64,000 nucleotides of DNA from Nocardia sp. NBC_00416 (GCF_036032445.1 NZ_CP107932.1:7008501-7072500), one strand, 5' to 3'; shown: positions 42,960 through 51,544, counted from the stretch's first letter. Translations and numbers: made by a program. The notes: generated by a model not told the origin, from the sequence alone.

Positions 42960-43814
42960 ATGCCGCGCGAACACGCCGCACCGCCCCCGCGGACGCCGTC
43001 GTTCCATCTGGACGCGATCGGCGCCGAGCGCTCGACCTCGGACGATGATCCGATGGCCGTGCTGGTCGCTGTCCTGGACCTCCAGGCCGCGTTGCCCGGT
43101 ATCCAGCGGATGCGGCGCTGGGGCCACGAGGCGCTGGCCGTCGGTCCGGGGGAGCGGGCGCTGGATGTGGGTTCGGGTACCGGTTCGGAGGTCGTGGAAT
43201 TCGCCGCCCGCGTCGGGGAGCGGGGCGACGCTGTCGGGGTCGACCCGAATCCGGCGATGCTCGCCATCGCGCGCGAGCGCGTCGCGGCCGCCGAAACGCC
43301 CGGCCGGTTCGTCGAGGGCGATGCCTACCGCCTGCCGTTCGACGACGATTCGTTCGACGCGGTGCGCTGTGAGCGCGTCTACCAGCATCTCGACGATCCG
43401 GCGGCGGCCACCGCGGAGATCGCGCGCGTACTGCGGCCGGGCGGGCGCGCGCTGCTGATCGACAGCGACTGGCAGACCGCGATCCTGCACCCGGGGAACC
43501 CCGAGGTGGTGGGGCGGATGACCGCCGCGATGCTGGCGGCCACCCCCAACGCCGTATCCGGTCGGCTACTGCGCGGACTGCTCGTCGCGGCGGGATTCGC
43601 GATCGACGATATCGGCTCGGAAGCGGTGATCTGGGACCCGGTGACCGTGCGCCCGATGTTCGAGCAGTTGGGTAAGAGCGCCTTGTCGGGTGGCGTGATC
43701 ACCGAACAGGAGCGCGACGAACTCGTCGCCGATATCGATGCGGGTATCGAGATCGGCGACTATCACTTGGCGGTGACGATGTTCGCCGCCCTCGGCCACC
43801 TCCCGCCGCGGTAG
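42960..43814 (+). CDS. class I SAM-dependent methyltransferase
   Basis: A 284-residue methyltransferase. Motif I is ALDVGSGTGSEVVEF, followed by VGVDPNPAMLAIAR, the acceptor-side VEGDAYRLPFDDDSFDAVRCERVYQHL and the LRPGGRALLIDSDW turn. The C-terminal ~110 residues form a helical cap as in UbiE/arsenite or small-molecule methyltransferases. It is divergent from the GNAT gene at 42718. The acceptor is unknown. Confidence 0.87.
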   Translation: MPREHAAPPPRTPSFHLDAIGAERSTSDDDPMAVLVAVLDLQAALPGIQRMRRWGHEALAVGPGERALDVGSGTGSEVVEFAARVGERGDAVGVDPNPAMLAIARERVAAAETPGRFVEGDAYRLPFDDDSFDAVRCERVYQHLDDPAAATAEIARVLRPGGRALLIDSDWQTAILHPGNPEVVGRMTAAMLAATPNAVSGRLLRGLLVAAGFAIDDIGSEAVIWDPVTVRPMFEQLGKSALSGGVITEQERDELVADIDAGIEIGDYHLAVTMFAALGHLPPR

Positions 43815-43890
43815 TCAGGGCTACCGGTGTGGGGATGCGCCGATCGTCCCGACCAGCTCCAGGTCGAACGGTCCTGTCACCTCGGCTATC

Positions 43891-44490
43891 TCACGCAATT
43901 GTGTTCCGCGCTTCGGCCCCACCGGGTGCGGGCCGGTGCCCGGCCGCCCCGGATCCGAATGCGGGCCTCGCCGCTACCCGGCCGATTCTGATGGCCAACT
44001 CCGCGCAATCGACCGGCCGCGTGGTGTCGACGACCACGACCGGCCCGATTCCCAACGGTGTGGCTTGTTCCGCCCACGAATCCCAGTCCGCGGCCAACCG
44101 GAGTTCGTCTCGATGCAGTGCGGCGCGGCGCCGGCCGGCGTATCGGGATCGTGCCACTCCGACCGGGACCTCGCACCAGACCTCCACGATCCGCTCGGGC
44201 GCCACCGTCTCGATCCCGGCTTCGGCGAACCGTAGATCGCGGGGCCGGAACCACCAGGAGTCGATGACCACCACATCGCGCGGCGCGGCCCGGGCGAGTG
44301 CCCAGACCGCGTCCATCGCGATTCCGCCGATCTCCGGCACGGCATCGATATCGGTGACGCAGCCGGCCAGCGCTTCCTTGACGGTGTCTTTCGAGAGGAA
44401 CTCGGCGGCCAGCGTCCGGGCGAGCGCGCGCCCGAGTGTCGATTTGCCCGAGCCGGGCAGTCCGTTCACCAGCACCAGGAGTTTGCCCAC
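43891..44490 (-). CDS. P-loop kinase-like AAA family protein
   Basis: A 199-residue nucleotide-binding protein from the GTG at 44490 (MGKLLVLVNGLPGSGKST). Walker A GLPGSGKST is followed by LSKDTVKEAL, a mid-protein VVVIDSWWF strand and a lid region with RSRYAGRRR. It belongs to the AAA_33/zeta-toxin-like small-molecule kinase group; no antitoxin gene is adjacent, so a metabolic or resistance kinase is more likely. Start choice is moderate; another in-frame upstream region is rich in Arg and not family-like. Confidence 0.75.
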   Translation of the reverse strand: MGKLLVLVNGLPGSGKSTLGRALARTLAAEFLSKDTVKEALAGCVTDIDAVPEIGGIAMDAVWALARAAPRDVVVIDSWWFRPRDLRFAEAGIETVAPERIVEVWCEVPVGVARSRYAGRRRAALHRDELRLAADWDSWAEQATPLGIGPVVVVDTTRPVDCAELAIRIGRVAARPAFGSGAAGHRPAPGGAEARNTIA

Positions 44491-44670
44491 CGGCCCATCG
44501 TCGCCGGGCGGAGATCGGATCGCGAATCCTGTCCGCGCTCGGGACGACGAGGTGTACGGCCCGTCGGGTCTGGCGCGCGCCGTGACCCGGAGCGTAGACG
44601 CGGCCGACCGGCCCGCCATCGGGTGCACGTGGCCGGTCGGCGCCCGAACCCGCAGGTCCGCACCGGGTTT

Positions 44671-45573
44671 TCAGGGCAGCGGGGCCCATCGGGTGCTGCC
44701 GTCGGCCGCCCGGGCGACCGTGCCGAACGCGACGTCGGCGAAATGGATCCCGAATGCCGGATCGCCGGTGGCGGCGAGTTCGTCGACCAACCGCCGACGG
44801 CCGTCTATCGCCGCCGCGATGTCGTGATCGGCTCCGGAAGTCCAGTGTGGGTAGCGGATCTGCAACGGCGAGTGCAGCGCGTCGCCGAAGGCCAGCAGGC
44901 GTTGCTCGCCGGAGGCGATGGCGAATCCGGTGTGCCCGGCGGTGTGGCCCGGTATCTCGACGACGCGGACGCCGGGGAAGATCTCGTCGCCGTCCCTGAT
45001 CGTGCGCACCCGCGGCGCCATCGTCGTCAGCATCTCCGGGGTGACGCCGTGTGCGGCGAGGTGGCGCTGGTCCCACTCCTGCTCCGCGACAAGGTATTCC
45101 GCGCCCGTGAATGCCGGTGCGTCGGTGCCGGGCGCCGGGTGGTGGGCCCAGCCGATGTGGTCGGTGTGCAGGTGGGTGAACGCGACGGCCTCGATCCGGT
45201 CCGGTGTGCGACCGGTCAGGGCGAGATTCTCCAGGAGAGCGCCACCGCCGATGGCGCCGATGAGCGTGTTGCCCGGGTCGTCGGGCTCGGCGATCGGTCC
45301 GATTCCGGCGTCGATCAGCAACGCCCGCTCGCCGTATTCGACCAGTAGTCCGCCGATCCCCGCCGGCAGCTTTCCGTGTTCGTCGAGGTGGTCGGCGTGC
45401 GCGGCCCACTCCTTGTCGGTGGCGTCGGGCAGCCAGCCGCGCGGCTCGAGCCCGACCGCCCCGTCGGGTACGTAGGTCACGCGGAGCTCGCCCACGTGGA
45501 TCGAGCGCATCCGGGCGGGGCGCTGGAGTCGCGAGTCGTCGACTGCGGCGGTGCGGGTCTCAGAGGTGGTCAT
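44671..45573 (-). CDS. MBL fold metallo-hydrolase
   Basis: A 300-residue metallo-beta-lactamase fold enzyme. The zinc motif is FTHLHTDHIGWAHH; further ligands are in PGHTAGHTGF, LAFGDALHS and near the end. It resembles AHL-lactonase/AidA-like hydrolases, so a lactone or ester substrate is possible but unproven. It is divergent from a MarR gene, with two operator-like repeats between them. Confidence 0.87.
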   Translation of the reverse strand: MTTSETRTAAVDDSRLQRPARMRSIHVGELRVTYVPDGAVGLEPRGWLPDATDKEWAAHADHLDEHGKLPAGIGGLLVEYGERALLIDAGIGPIAEPDDPGNTLIGAIGGGALLENLALTGRTPDRIEAVAFTHLHTDHIGWAHHPAPGTDAPAFTGAEYLVAEQEWDQRHLAAHGVTPEMLTTMAPRVRTIRDGDEIFPGVRVVEIPGHTAGHTGFAIASGEQRLLAFGDALHSPLQIRYPHWTSGADHDIAAAIDGRRRLVDELAATGDPAFGIHFADVAFGTVARAADGSTRWAPLP

Positions 45574-45625
45574 GGTTCCGGCCTGTCTGTCGTGTGGGTG
45601 AGTGCGTGGCCACACCAAAAACCTT

Positions 45626-45655
45626 AAAGCTAGAACTATTAAAGTTGCAACTGTT
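45626..45655. promoter_or_regulatory. tandem MarR operator-like repeats
   Basis: AAAGCTAGAACTATT (45626-45640) and AAAGTTGCAACTGTT (45641-45655) are direct repeats with a 15-nt step; the second contains the palindrome AGTTGCAACT. They lie in the AT-rich space between the MBL hydrolase and marR genes. Confidence 0.6.
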
Positions 45656-45685
45656 TCAGCTTGATGAATCGCTTATGCTGGTCGC

Positions 45686-46126
45686 ATGAACAACGGGCCG
45701 GCGTCGGACGCCGAGGAACAGGCCACCGCCGACCGGGAACTGTGCGGGCTGGTCAACGCGCTGGCCCGCCGGATCGAGTCGCACGTCCGCGACCGCGCCA
45801 CCGCCCTCGACCTGACCGCCGCGCAGGCGGTGGCGTTGCGCGAACTGACCGGACCCATGACGATGCGGGACCTGGCCGATCGCATGAGCTGCGAACCGTC
45901 CAACGCCACGTTCATCATCGACCGGCTCGAAGGTAAGGGTTTCGTGGAACGCCGCCCCGATCCTCGTGACCGCCGCACCAAACAGATCGTCCTCACCTCC
46001 GACGGCACGGCGCGACGCGAGCAGTTGCTCGCCGTCCTCGCCCAGGACTCCCCGCTGCAGCCCCTCACTCAGCCGGAGCAGCGGACCCTGCAGCAACTCC
46101 TCTCCCGCGCGATCACCGGAAGCTGA
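45686..46126 (+). CDS. MarR family transcriptional regulator
   Basis: A 146-residue regulator with the winged helix at about 55-110 (MTMRDLADRMSCEPSNATFIIDRLEGKGFVERRPDPRDRRTKQIVLT). It is divergent from the MBL-fold hydrolase, with two operator-like repeats in between, so it probably represses that gene and itself. The inducer could be the hydrolase substrate. Confidence 0.88.
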   Translation: MNNGPASDAEEQATADRELCGLVNALARRIESHVRDRATALDLTAAQAVALRELTGPMTMRDLADRMSCEPSNATFIIDRLEGKGFVERRPDPRDRRTKQIVLTSDGTARREQLLAVLAQDSPLQPLTQPEQRTLQQLLSRAITGS

Positions 46127-46417
46127 CGCCGCTCCCGGTAGCGGGGTAATGCGCTCACGCGACGGCCCATGATGCCGAACCTGTGCTCCGACAACGCAGG
46201 CCTTCCCCGCCACCCCCCGCAAGCTACGGCGGTCGGTGCGGTGGCGGATACACGTGCGCTGCGGCTGACGGGAGCTCGGGCGTAGCTTTCTCGGCGCTCG
46301 GCCATCGGCGCGACAGGGTGGGGGGATCTCTATACAGTGATCGAGAACAAACCGTCCGGCCTGTCCGCGCTCGCCACGGACCGGGGGACGGCTGTACAGC
46401 AGAAACCGAGGAACCCG

Positions 46418-47212
46418 ATGAGTATGTCCGGACTGTCCGCCGCACGAGATCTCGCCGCGCGCTACGCCGATGTGGTCACCAGCCTGCGCGCTGACGAGTG
46501 GACGGCCCCGAGCCGGTGCGCCGGATGGTCGGTGCAGGATCTGGTCGCCCACACCGGATCCAATTTCGCGGCTCTCATCGATCCGCCGCCGGCCGATCCC
46601 GCAGTACCGGCGCCCGAGACCGCCGAGCAACTCCAGGAACTGCTGGTCGCGCAGCGCCGGCATTGGTCCGCGACCCAGGTCGCCGACGAGTTCCTGCAGA
46701 ACATGGACGGCGCCATGGGGGCGTTGACGGCCATGCAGGAGGGTGAGATGGCCACGGCCCCGATCACTTTGACCGACCTCGGCACCTACGAAGCCCACCA
46801 GCTCGCCGACGCGTTCGCCTTCGACCTCTGGTGCCATATGTACGTCGATCTCCTGGCGCCGGAGGGGCCGGTGAATCGTCCGGTCGGGCCCCACGATCAT
46901 CAGTCGCTACGTGCGGCCGTCGACTGGATGTGGGCGGGGTTGCCGCAGATGTGTCCCGAGGTGGCTCCCGCGCTCACCCGTCCGCTCGGCGTCCGGCTCA
47001 CCGGGCCCGGTGAAGGCGCGTGGACGCTGACCTCGATCGGTGATCGGGTCGCGGTCACCGCCGGAATCGATTCGTCCGACACGATCGTCAGCTCTTCGGC
47101 AGCGGATTTCGTGCTGTGGGGGACCGGACGCAGTCCCTGGGCCGAACAGGTCGCGATCTCCGGAGACGACGAGTACGCGACGGCCGTCCTCGACCTCATC
47201 GATATCGTCTGA
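46418..47212 (+). CDS. maleylpyruvate isomerase family mycothiol-dependent enzyme
   Basis: A 264-residue protein of the MDMPI/DinB-like metal-binding fold: SRCAGWSVQDLVAHTGSNF near the N-terminus (first His), then TYEAHQLADAFAFDLWCHMYVDL carrying the other metal-binding His/Glu positions, and a C-terminal MDMPI_C-like domain. Family members use mycothiol as cofactor; the substrate is not predictable here. CGAGGAAC is 5 bases before the ATG at 46418. The 290 bp upstream hold no other gene; TATACA near 46332 may be the -10. Confidence 0.82.
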   Translation: MSMSGLSAARDLAARYADVVTSLRADEWTAPSRCAGWSVQDLVAHTGSNFAALIDPPPADPAVPAPETAEQLQELLVAQRRHWSATQVADEFLQNMDGAMGALTAMQEGEMATAPITLTDLGTYEAHQLADAFAFDLWCHMYVDLLAPEGPVNRPVGPHDHQSLRAAVDWMWAGLPQMCPEVAPALTRPLGVRLTGPGEGAWTLTSIGDRVAVTAGIDSSDTIVSSSAADFVLWGTGRSPWAEQVAISGDDEYATAVLDLIDIV

Positions 47213-47237
47213 CCCCCCTCGCGTGCGTGGCGCCGGA

Positions 47238-47259
47238 CTGATCAGCGCGTACTGATCAG
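47238..47259. terminator. palindromic stem-loop
   Basis: CTGATCAG occurs twice (47238-47245, 47252-47259), each copy a palindrome, able to form an 8-bp stem with a 6-nt loop. It lies 26 bp after the MDMPI-like stop and is either a terminator or a pair of protein-binding sites. Confidence 0.4.
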
Positions 47260-47491
47260 CCCGGGCCGCCCACTGCCCGATAACGCGACCACTCCATTCC
47301 CCGGCTCCGGTCCGGTCCACGCTGGCGAGGTCACCTTTCTCGGATAGCGCACGCGAGTCCGGTACTGCGACGGCGCGCCCGGTTGATCGCCAACTTCGAC
47401 GGGTCCTGTCATGGGGGCTACCGTGTACGTCGGCAAATCACACGATGCGCACCCAGCCGCTCGCCGCGGGAGCTCCGAAACGAGGAAACCG

Positions 47492-47956
47492 ATGTCGGGA
47501 TACGTGTTCGACACCAAGCACGACCGCTATCCCTTGGCGGTACACGTCTTTCTGGTCGAGCACGGCCGAATCCTGTTGATGCGCCGCGCCGGCCGCGGCT
47601 ACGCCGACGGCCGGCTCGGGTTGCCGACCAGCCACGTCGACCGCGGCGAGGCTCCCACCGCGTCCGCGGTCCGTGAAATCGCCGAAGAACTCGGAATCAC
47701 CCTCGCTCCTGCCGATCTGCGCCCCAGCGGCACCATGGTCCGGTTGGTCCAAGAAGCCCGGGTGGACATCTTCCTCACCGCGGAATCGTGGGCGGGCACG
47801 CCGGTTATTCGCGAACCGCACAAGTGCACCGAACTCGTCTGGGCCGATCCGGAGGACCTGCCCGGCGACGCGCTCGACTTCCTGGCCACCGCGTGGGCCG
47901 ATGCGAAAGAAGGGCGACTGCTGCGGGAATTCGGCTTCGCGCCGGTCCCCAACTGA
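47492..47956 (+). CDS. Nudix hydrolase family protein with altered Nudix box
   Basis: A 154-residue protein that should cleave a nucleoside-diphosphate-linked substrate. The Nudix box reads SHVDRGEAPTASAVREIAEELGI: the REIAEELG catalytic core is intact, but the first conserved Gly of the box is Ser. The start region (YPLAVHVFLVEHGRILLMRRAGRGYADGRLGLP) is typical of the MutT-like group. The ATG at 47492 has CGAGGAAA upstream. The specific substrate is unknown. Confidence 0.85.
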   Translation: MSGYVFDTKHDRYPLAVHVFLVEHGRILLMRRAGRGYADGRLGLPTSHVDRGEAPTASAVREIAEELGITLAPADLRPSGTMVRLVQEARVDIFLTAESWAGTPVIREPHKCTELVWADPEDLPGDALDFLATAWADAKEGRLLREFGFAPVPN

Positions 47957-48008
47957 ACCCGGGCCCGGTCGAGGCCCGGTATCGGAGCGTCCGGCCGGGT
48001 GAACGAAA

Positions 48009-48329
48009 TCAGGCGCACGAGTCGGCGTCCTCGGGCGAGACATCGGTCAAGCGGCGCAGGGTGAACGGCTCGGCGAGGATCTCTTCCAGCGCGGCCGCCA
48101 CCCGCTCGAAGTGCGGCAGCGTGAAGTGGTGGTCCAGTGCCGCGGCATCGGTCCATTCCTCCATGATGATCATCCGGTCCGGGCGAGCCGGATCCGAGTA
48201 CGGGTGGTAACCCAGGCAGCCCGGCTCCGCCAGTGAGGGTGCGATCATCGCGGTCAGCTCGTCGCGCAACCGCTGCTCCTGACCCGGGCGGGCGGTGAAT
48301 CCGGCGATGATGGACAGAGAGTTCGACAT
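48009..48329 (-). CDS. antibiotic biosynthesis monooxygenase (ABM) domain protein
   Basis: A 106-residue single-domain protein of the ABM/YgiN type (LSIIAGFTARPGQEQRLRDELTAMIAPSLAEPGCLGYHPYSDP, then MIIMEEWTDAAALDHHF). Family members oxidise quinols or aromatic polyketides without a cofactor. AGGAG is close before the ATG at 48329. It is divergent from the XRE regulator at 48496 and is its likely target. Confidence 0.85.
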   Translation of the reverse strand: MSNSLSIIAGFTARPGQEQRLRDELTAMIAPSLAEPGCLGYHPYSDPARPDRMIIMEEWTDAAALDHHFTLPHFERVAAALEEILAEPFTLRRLTDVSPEDADSCA

Positions 48330-48495
48330 GGGTAACTCCTGGTCGTGTCGATCGGTGTGGTGTTCGCTCGGCGAACGATCTCCATCGTGTCGGCACACCG
48401 CCGCCGCACCCAGTGCTCCGATCGACCGGGGTCGGGCCGGCCTGGGTTTGCCAGGACCAGGCACAGGCCACCGGTCATCCGGGATGCTGGAGGGT

Positions 48496-49365
48496 ATGGA
48501 TCGTGCTCGCCAGCTCAGTGAGTTCCTCAAGACCCGCCGCGCCCGCCTGAGACCCGAGGAAGCCGGCGCCGCCGACTTCGGGGGCCGACGCCGGGTGCCC
48601 GGTCTGCGTCGTGAGGAACTCGCCCTGCTCGCCGGGGTGAGCGTCGACTACTACACCCGCCTCGAACAAGGGCGTGCCCGCAACGTTTCCCCGGGCGTGC
48701 TCGACGCCGTGGCGCGCGCTCTCCAGCTCGACGCCGACGAACGCAGGCACTTACACAACCTGGCCGAACCGGGAACAGCCCGGAAACGACCCAGTCGGCC
48801 ACAGCGGGTCGGGCCGGAAATGCGCCAGGCTCTCGAAGCCCTCGCGGCCGTCCCCGCCTACATCGTCGGCCGCCGGCTGGACATCCTCGCCTGGAACGAA
48901 CTGGCCCGCGCGCTCGTCGCCGATTTCCCCGGGCTCCCGAAAGCCGAACGCAATATGGCCCGGCTCGTCTTTCTCGACGAAGCCGCCCGCGATCTCTACC
49001 CCGACTGGCAGACCAAGGCCCGCGATACGGTCGCCAACCTGCGCTACGACGCCGGCCGTCATCCCGACGATCCACAGCTGGCCGCGCTGATCGGTGAACT
49101 CTCGTTGGTCAGCGACGAGTTCCGGCGGCTGTGGGCCGAGCACGATGTGCATGCGAAAACGCGTGGCCGCAAACGGTTCCGCCATCCCCAGATCGGCGAA
49201 CTCGCACTCGACTATGTCGCGATGCGCGCGCCCGACGACCCGGATATGACGATGATGATCTACAGCGCCCCCGCCGACTCGGCCGCCGCGGCCGACCTGC
49301 GACTGCTGGCCGCGTTGGCGGCCCCGGCACCCGAGGTGCGCCTCGATCAGATCGCGGATTCGTGA
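48496..49365 (+). CDS. XRE family regulator with MmyB-like ligand domain
   Basis: A 289-residue regulator: helix-turn-helix at about residues 30-90 (RRVPGLRREELALLAGVSVDYYTRLEQGR) and a C-terminal MmyB-like PAS-type domain (AYIVGRRLDILAWNELARAL and on) that in relatives binds fatty acids or other small molecules. An in-frame ATG at 48484 is also possible because GGAGGG lies only about 1-2 bases before 48496. It is divergent from the ABM monooxygenase. It is paralogous to the regulator at 54963. Confidence 0.85.
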   Translation: MDRARQLSEFLKTRRARLRPEEAGAADFGGRRRVPGLRREELALLAGVSVDYYTRLEQGRARNVSPGVLDAVARALQLDADERRHLHNLAEPGTARKRPSRPQRVGPEMRQALEALAAVPAYIVGRRLDILAWNELARALVADFPGLPKAERNMARLVFLDEAARDLYPDWQTKARDTVANLRYDAGRHPDDPQLAALIGELSLVSDEFRRLWAEHDVHAKTRGRKRFRHPQIGELALDYVAMRAPDDPDMTMMIYSAPADSAAAADLRLLAALAAPAPEVRLDQIADS

Positions 49366-49411
49366 GCGCGCCGGGCTACGGTGGGTTCGCGTATCCACCG
49401 CCGTCTGCAGT

Positions 49412-49852
49412 TCAGGAGATCGAACCGCGTGGCACGATCCAGCGCTGACGCAGGTCGGGGTATGCGGCGGATATCAGTTCGAAGTGTTTGTCGTAGTGCA
49501 GGACTGTGGCGCCGTAGTGGACCGCGGTTGCTGCGATGAGGATATCGGTGGCCTGGGCGGACCGCCCTTGACCTGCGGACCACAGCTGCTGCCGGATGGA
49601 GCGGACTATCGGGTCGATGGCCGGTTCCATCGGCAGATAGCGGAACGCCTCGGTGTAGATCTGCAGGATCTTCTGGAGTTCGTCGGGGTTGCGGGCACTG
49701 AATGCCGCTTCGTCGGTGGTGACGGCGCAGGAACAGAGCACCGCGGCCGAGGCGTTGAGTCGGTCGAATGCCTCGCGTACCGGAACGTGGCGCTGGATGC
49801 GGGCGACCGCGCTGTGGTCGGCCAGATACAGCGCGCGAACTGTAGGGGTCAC
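49412..49852 (-). CDS. vapC: VapC-type PIN domain ribonuclease toxin
   Basis: A 146-residue PIN domain protein. The first acidic residue is Asp12 in YLADHSA; later acidic positions are in SAQATDILIAATA and LHYDKHFELI. VapC toxins cut structured RNAs and are neutralised by the upstream antitoxin. The GTG at 49852 overlaps the antitoxin stop (GTGA). Compared with short VapCs it has a longer middle region. Confidence 0.85.
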   Translation of the reverse strand: MTPTVRALYLADHSAVARIQRHVPVREAFDRLNASAAVLCSCAVTTDEAAFSARNPDELQKILQIYTEAFRYLPMEPAIDPIVRSIRQQLWSAGQGRSAQATDILIAATAVHYGATVLHYDKHFELISAAYPDLRQRWIVPRGSIS

Positions 49853-50064
49853 CTTGGAGGCTGCCGGTCGCTTTCCTCGGCGATCTCGTCCTCGGATAGG
49901 AACGGTCCGTGATCGGCGAACCACGCGATCGCGTCGTGCTGCTGTTGTTGGCGGACGAGCAGTCGCAGGGCGGTGCGCACCGTCTCTGTCTTCGTCGCTC
50001 CGCCCGTGATCTGCCGGGCCTGCTCCATCAGTTCGTCCGGAATGTCGATCAGTGTTTTGGTCAT
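49849..50064 (-). CDS. vapB: VapB-type antitoxin
   Basis: A 71-residue antitoxin from the ATG at 50064 (MTKTLIDIPDELMEQARQIT), with a ribbon-helix-helix-like N-terminus (KTETVRTALRLLV) and an acidic C-terminal tail (LSEDEIAEESD) that would wrap the toxin. It overlaps vapC by four bases. An inverted repeat at 50078-50105 sits where autoregulation would occur. Confidence 0.85.
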   Translation of the reverse strand: MTKTLIDIPDELMEQARQITGGATKTETVRTALRLLVRQQQQHDAIAWFADHGPFLSEDEIAEESDRQPPR

Positions 50065-50077
50065 GGCCCTCCAATCG

Positions 50078-50105
50078 GATATATAAATCTCTTCGGAAGT
50101 ATATC
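50078..50105. promoter_or_regulatory. candidate VapB operator (left module)
   Basis: GATATA (50078-50083) and TATATC (50100-50105) are inverted 16 bp apart in an AT-rich promoter region just before the antitoxin ATG. Confidence 0.45.
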
Positions 50106-50133
50106 TCAATCGGTGGGTGGTGTCCGTAGGTTA

Positions 50134-50168
50134 GCATCAGTGGTGCCGAATATGTGCATCACTGATGT
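50134..50168. promoter_or_regulatory. candidate paired operators (right module)
   Basis: GCATCAGTGGTGC (50134-50146) and GCATCACTGATGT (50156-50168) are related dyads 22 bp apart (two helix turns). The second contains the perfect CATCA-C-TGATG. They precede the antitoxin ATG at 50180, as expected for ribbon-helix-helix autoregulation. Confidence 0.6.
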
Positions 50169-50179
50169 AACCTGAGAAC

Positions 50180-50422
50180 ATGCGCACCACGATCCGCCTC
50201 GACAGCGATGTCCTCGCAGCAGCCGAGCGGCTGCGACTCGAACGGGGCATAGGCCTCGGCGAGGCAGTCAATGAGCTGGTGCGAGCTGGTATTCATCATG
50301 GGCAGCCGGCCGTGCGACGCCCGTTCCGGCAGCGGACCCGCTCCTTGGGCGCGCGGGTGGATCTGTCCCGGAATTCGGACGTATCGGATCTGGTCGACGA
50401 GCCGTACCCCGGGCAATCGTGA
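50180..50422 (+). CDS. vapB: ribbon-helix-helix VapB-type antitoxin
   Basis: An 80-residue antitoxin: RTTIRLDSDVLAAAERLRLERGIGLGEAVNELVRAG is a standard ribbon-helix-helix. The rest is a basic linker and an acidic tail. The stop overlaps the toxin start (50419-50422). It is a different subfamily from the left module antitoxin. Confidence 0.85.
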   Translation: MRTTIRLDSDVLAAAERLRLERGIGLGEAVNELVRAGIHHGQPAVRRPFRQRTRSLGARVDLSRNSDVSDLVDEPYPGQS

Positions 50423-50847
50423 TCCTCGACGTGAATGTGCTGCTGTATGCGGTCGACGAAAGCAGTCCCCATCACGAGGTGGCGCATTCCTGGCTGGAGA
50501 GTGCGATGAACGGTGATGTGCGTGTCGGCTTCCCGTGGCACAGCCTGGTCGGTTTCGTCCGGATCGCTACACATCCGAAGATCTTCACCACCCCGATGAC
50601 GGGGCGGGAAGCTTGGACCTACGTCGATGAATGGCTGGATCACGATATGGCCTGGGTGCCGCTGCCGACAGACCGGCACCGGCGGGTCCTCGGCCGGCTC
50701 GTCGATGATCATTACGCCACGGGAAATCTGGTGCCGGACGCACACCTCGCGGCTCTGGCTATCGAGCACGGAGTCGCCGTGTGTTCTTTCGACACCGATT
50801 TCGCCCGATTCCCCGAGGTGACATGGATCAACCCACTCGGTCGGTGA
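50419..50847 (+). CDS. vapC: VapC-type PIN domain toxin
   Basis: A 142-residue PIN protein. The opening MILDVNVLLYAVDESSPHH carries the first catalytic Asp; NLVPDAHLAALAIEHGVAVCSFDTDFARFP carries the other acidic residues. This TA-VapC pattern (PDAHLAALA) is the mycobacterial VapC type. The 3' end overlaps the convergent quinone-reductase gene by 20 bp, so transcription of one could interfere with the other. Confidence 0.88.
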   Translation: MILDVNVLLYAVDESSPHHEVAHSWLESAMNGDVRVGFPWHSLVGFVRIATHPKIFTTPMTGREAWTYVDEWLDHDMAWVPLPTDRHRRVLGRLVDDHYATGNLVPDAHLAALAIEHGVAVCSFDTDFARFPEVTWINPLGR

Positions 50848-51544
50848 CAGCGACCGCCGACACTCGGTCACCGGCCAGAAAATCGTCGACGAAGCGAATC
50901 GCGCGTCCTTCCAGATCCGCATAGTGGGTGTCGCGCGCGGCCCCGGTGAGAGTCTCGTCGAGCAGCAGGTTGCCGTCGGCGTCCACACGCTGCGGTTTCT
51001 CCTCGGCGCCGGGCAGCAGTCCTACCGACGACTGCGCCAGGCCGCAGTAGTAGGCGACGCCGTCGTCGAGTTGCATGCTCAGTGACTGCCGCATGAGGTC
51101 GACGACTCCGTCGTCATCCGCCGCGCCGGCCAGCCCGAGCCACAGCGCCCGCTTTCCCGCGAGCCGGGGTTTGCTGCGGCCGTAGGCGAATCCGTAGTTC
51201 CACACGCGATCGATCCAGCCTTTGAGGATGGCCGGGACCTGCACCCAGTACACCGGAAACACCGCGACGACGATGTCGGCGGCGAGGATGCGCCGCATCT
51301 GGTTCTCCACCTCGAGGGAGTAGGTCTTTTCCCGGTTGCCCCAGTCGGGCAGGTCGGCGACGGTCATGCGGGGATCGAAGCCTTCGGCGTGCAGATCCAG
51401 CAGGTCGATCCGGTAACCGGCCGCGGTGAGCCGGCGGGCGGCGAGCCGGGCGATATGGGCGGTGAGCGAGTCGGGGCGGGGGTGGGCGACGACGACCAGC
51501 GCGGTACGAGTGGTCGTGGTGTGCTCGGCCGGGTTGATCTGCAC
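50828..51544 (-). CDS. flavodoxin-fold NAD(P)H dehydrogenase (quinone) family protein
   Basis: A 238-residue enzyme of the MdaB/NQO type (ALVVVAHPRPDSLTAHIARLAA, then VAVFPVYWVQVPAILKGWIDRVWNYGFAYG, the quinone-site motif). The GTG at 51544 has GGAGGA about 6 bases upstream. It is divergent from the AraC gene at 51673 and is its likely target. It is one of three such genes in this window. Confidence 0.87.
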   Translation of the reverse strand: MQINPAEHTTTTRTALVVVAHPRPDSLTAHIARLAARRLTAAGYRIDLLDLHAEGFDPRMTVADLPDWGNREKTYSLEVENQMRRILAADIVVAVFPVYWVQVPAILKGWIDRVWNYGFAYGRSKPRLAGKRALWLGLAGAADDDGVVDLMRQSLSMQLDDGVAYYCGLAQSSVGLLPGAEEKPQRVDADGNLLLDETLTGAARDTHYADLEGRAIRFVDDFLAGDRVSAVAVTDRVG

